The notes below the pieces were generated by a model, which did no database searches, was not told the origin of the DNA, and worked only from the letters and a program-made list of their open reading frames with translations. From the NCBI RefSeq assembly GCF_044597725.1, contig NZ_CP139003.1, forward strand, positions 3,599,686-3,663,685: 64,000 bases of DNA, in the 5' to 3' direction. This stretch comes from Bermanella sp044597725 (lineage in GTDB: Bacteria; Pseudomonadota; Gammaproteobacteria; Pseudomonadales; Oceanobacteraceae). How positions within the stretch are numbered: position 1 is the first letter of the stretch; the number at the start of each line of letters is the position of its first letter. The position numbers and the translations under genes were made by a program. Positions 63,922-64,000 of the stretch are shown piece by piece.

Positions 63922-64000
63922 AAACTGTTATGTACAGGATGTACGGTATGTCGCGGTGGCATGGATGCCAAGGAGCGATGTGACCGGTTTATTTACAACC

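Noticed and set aside
63265..63971. Three ORFs across the repeat and 5S rRNA
   Set aside because: They lie in the inverted-repeat element or antisense to 5S rRNA and have no protein-like features.

Overview
The window looks like a mosaic accessory region of a Gammaproteobacterium that runs into ordinary chromosome at its right end. The chromosomal part (about 45.3-64 kb) carries an acetate-uptake and activation locus of the CrbS/CrbR-Acs-symporter type, a PA4063-PA4066-like ABC exporter/DUF3299 cluster, a DUF294 CBS protein with an exonuclease partner, a DUF3530 protein and a 5S rRNA gene. These families together suggest a marine gammaproteobacterium (Oceanospirillales/Alteromonadales/Pseudomonadales-like). 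No species can be named from the sequence alone.

Layout. (1) 1-8.8 kb: a zinc-hook SMC/RecF-like ATPase with an overlapping truncated partner gene, next to a Tn7-like transposition module on the minus strand (TnsA-TnsB fusion, TnsC ATPase, TniQ/TnsD-like target selector) and two small or unknown genes. (2) 9.1-14.6 kb: an AT-rich operon, divergent from an Xre-type repressor and with tightly overlapping genes, encoding an N6-adenine methylase, a phosphoribosyltransferase-like protein, a large P-loop ATPase and a protein of unknown fold. This is the best candidate for a poorly described defence system. (3) 14.7-15.0 kb: a StbD-type antitoxin with only a stub of its toxin. (4) 15.5-16.6 kb: a secreted coiled-coil protein. 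(5) 16.9-35.0 kb: a type I restriction locus (Cas2-like protein, half-size HsdS, HsdM, HsdS ... HsdR, YgjP-like metalloprotease) split by three further defence cassettes: SIR2-HerA, a DRT1 reverse transcriptase-nitrilase, and McrBC. Two short degenerate copies of the 5' end of hsdR lie after HerA and after the reverse transcriptase. They look like scars of successive cassette insertions at the hsdR start. (6) 35-40 kb: AT-rich unknown genes, orphan antitoxin-like genes, an amber-interrupted pseudogene and a membrane/coiled-coil protein resembling abortive-infection families. This stretch ends with the 3' half of a tRNA-Ile2-like gene at about 40.1 kb, a probable integration scar. (7) 40.3-45.2 kb: a membrane protein, a HelD-like helicase with an inserted nuclease-like segment and zinc ribbons, and an Xre-RES toxin-antitoxin pair. 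(8) 45.3-64 kb: core-like chromosome.

Functionally, most of the first 45 kb is devoted to conflict with foreign DNA: restriction-modification, NAD-depletion-type SIR2-HerA, a defence RT, methyl-dependent McrBC restriction, toxin-antitoxin genes and a transposon of a group known to carry defence cargo. In the acetate locus, three copies of a 14-bp dyad (TAGAC-N4-GTCKA) lie between acs and the divergent porin (two copies) and upstream of the symporter operon (one copy). They are good candidates for the binding site of the LuxR-type regulator encoded beside acs.

All identifications are by reading translated motifs and context. No database search was possible.
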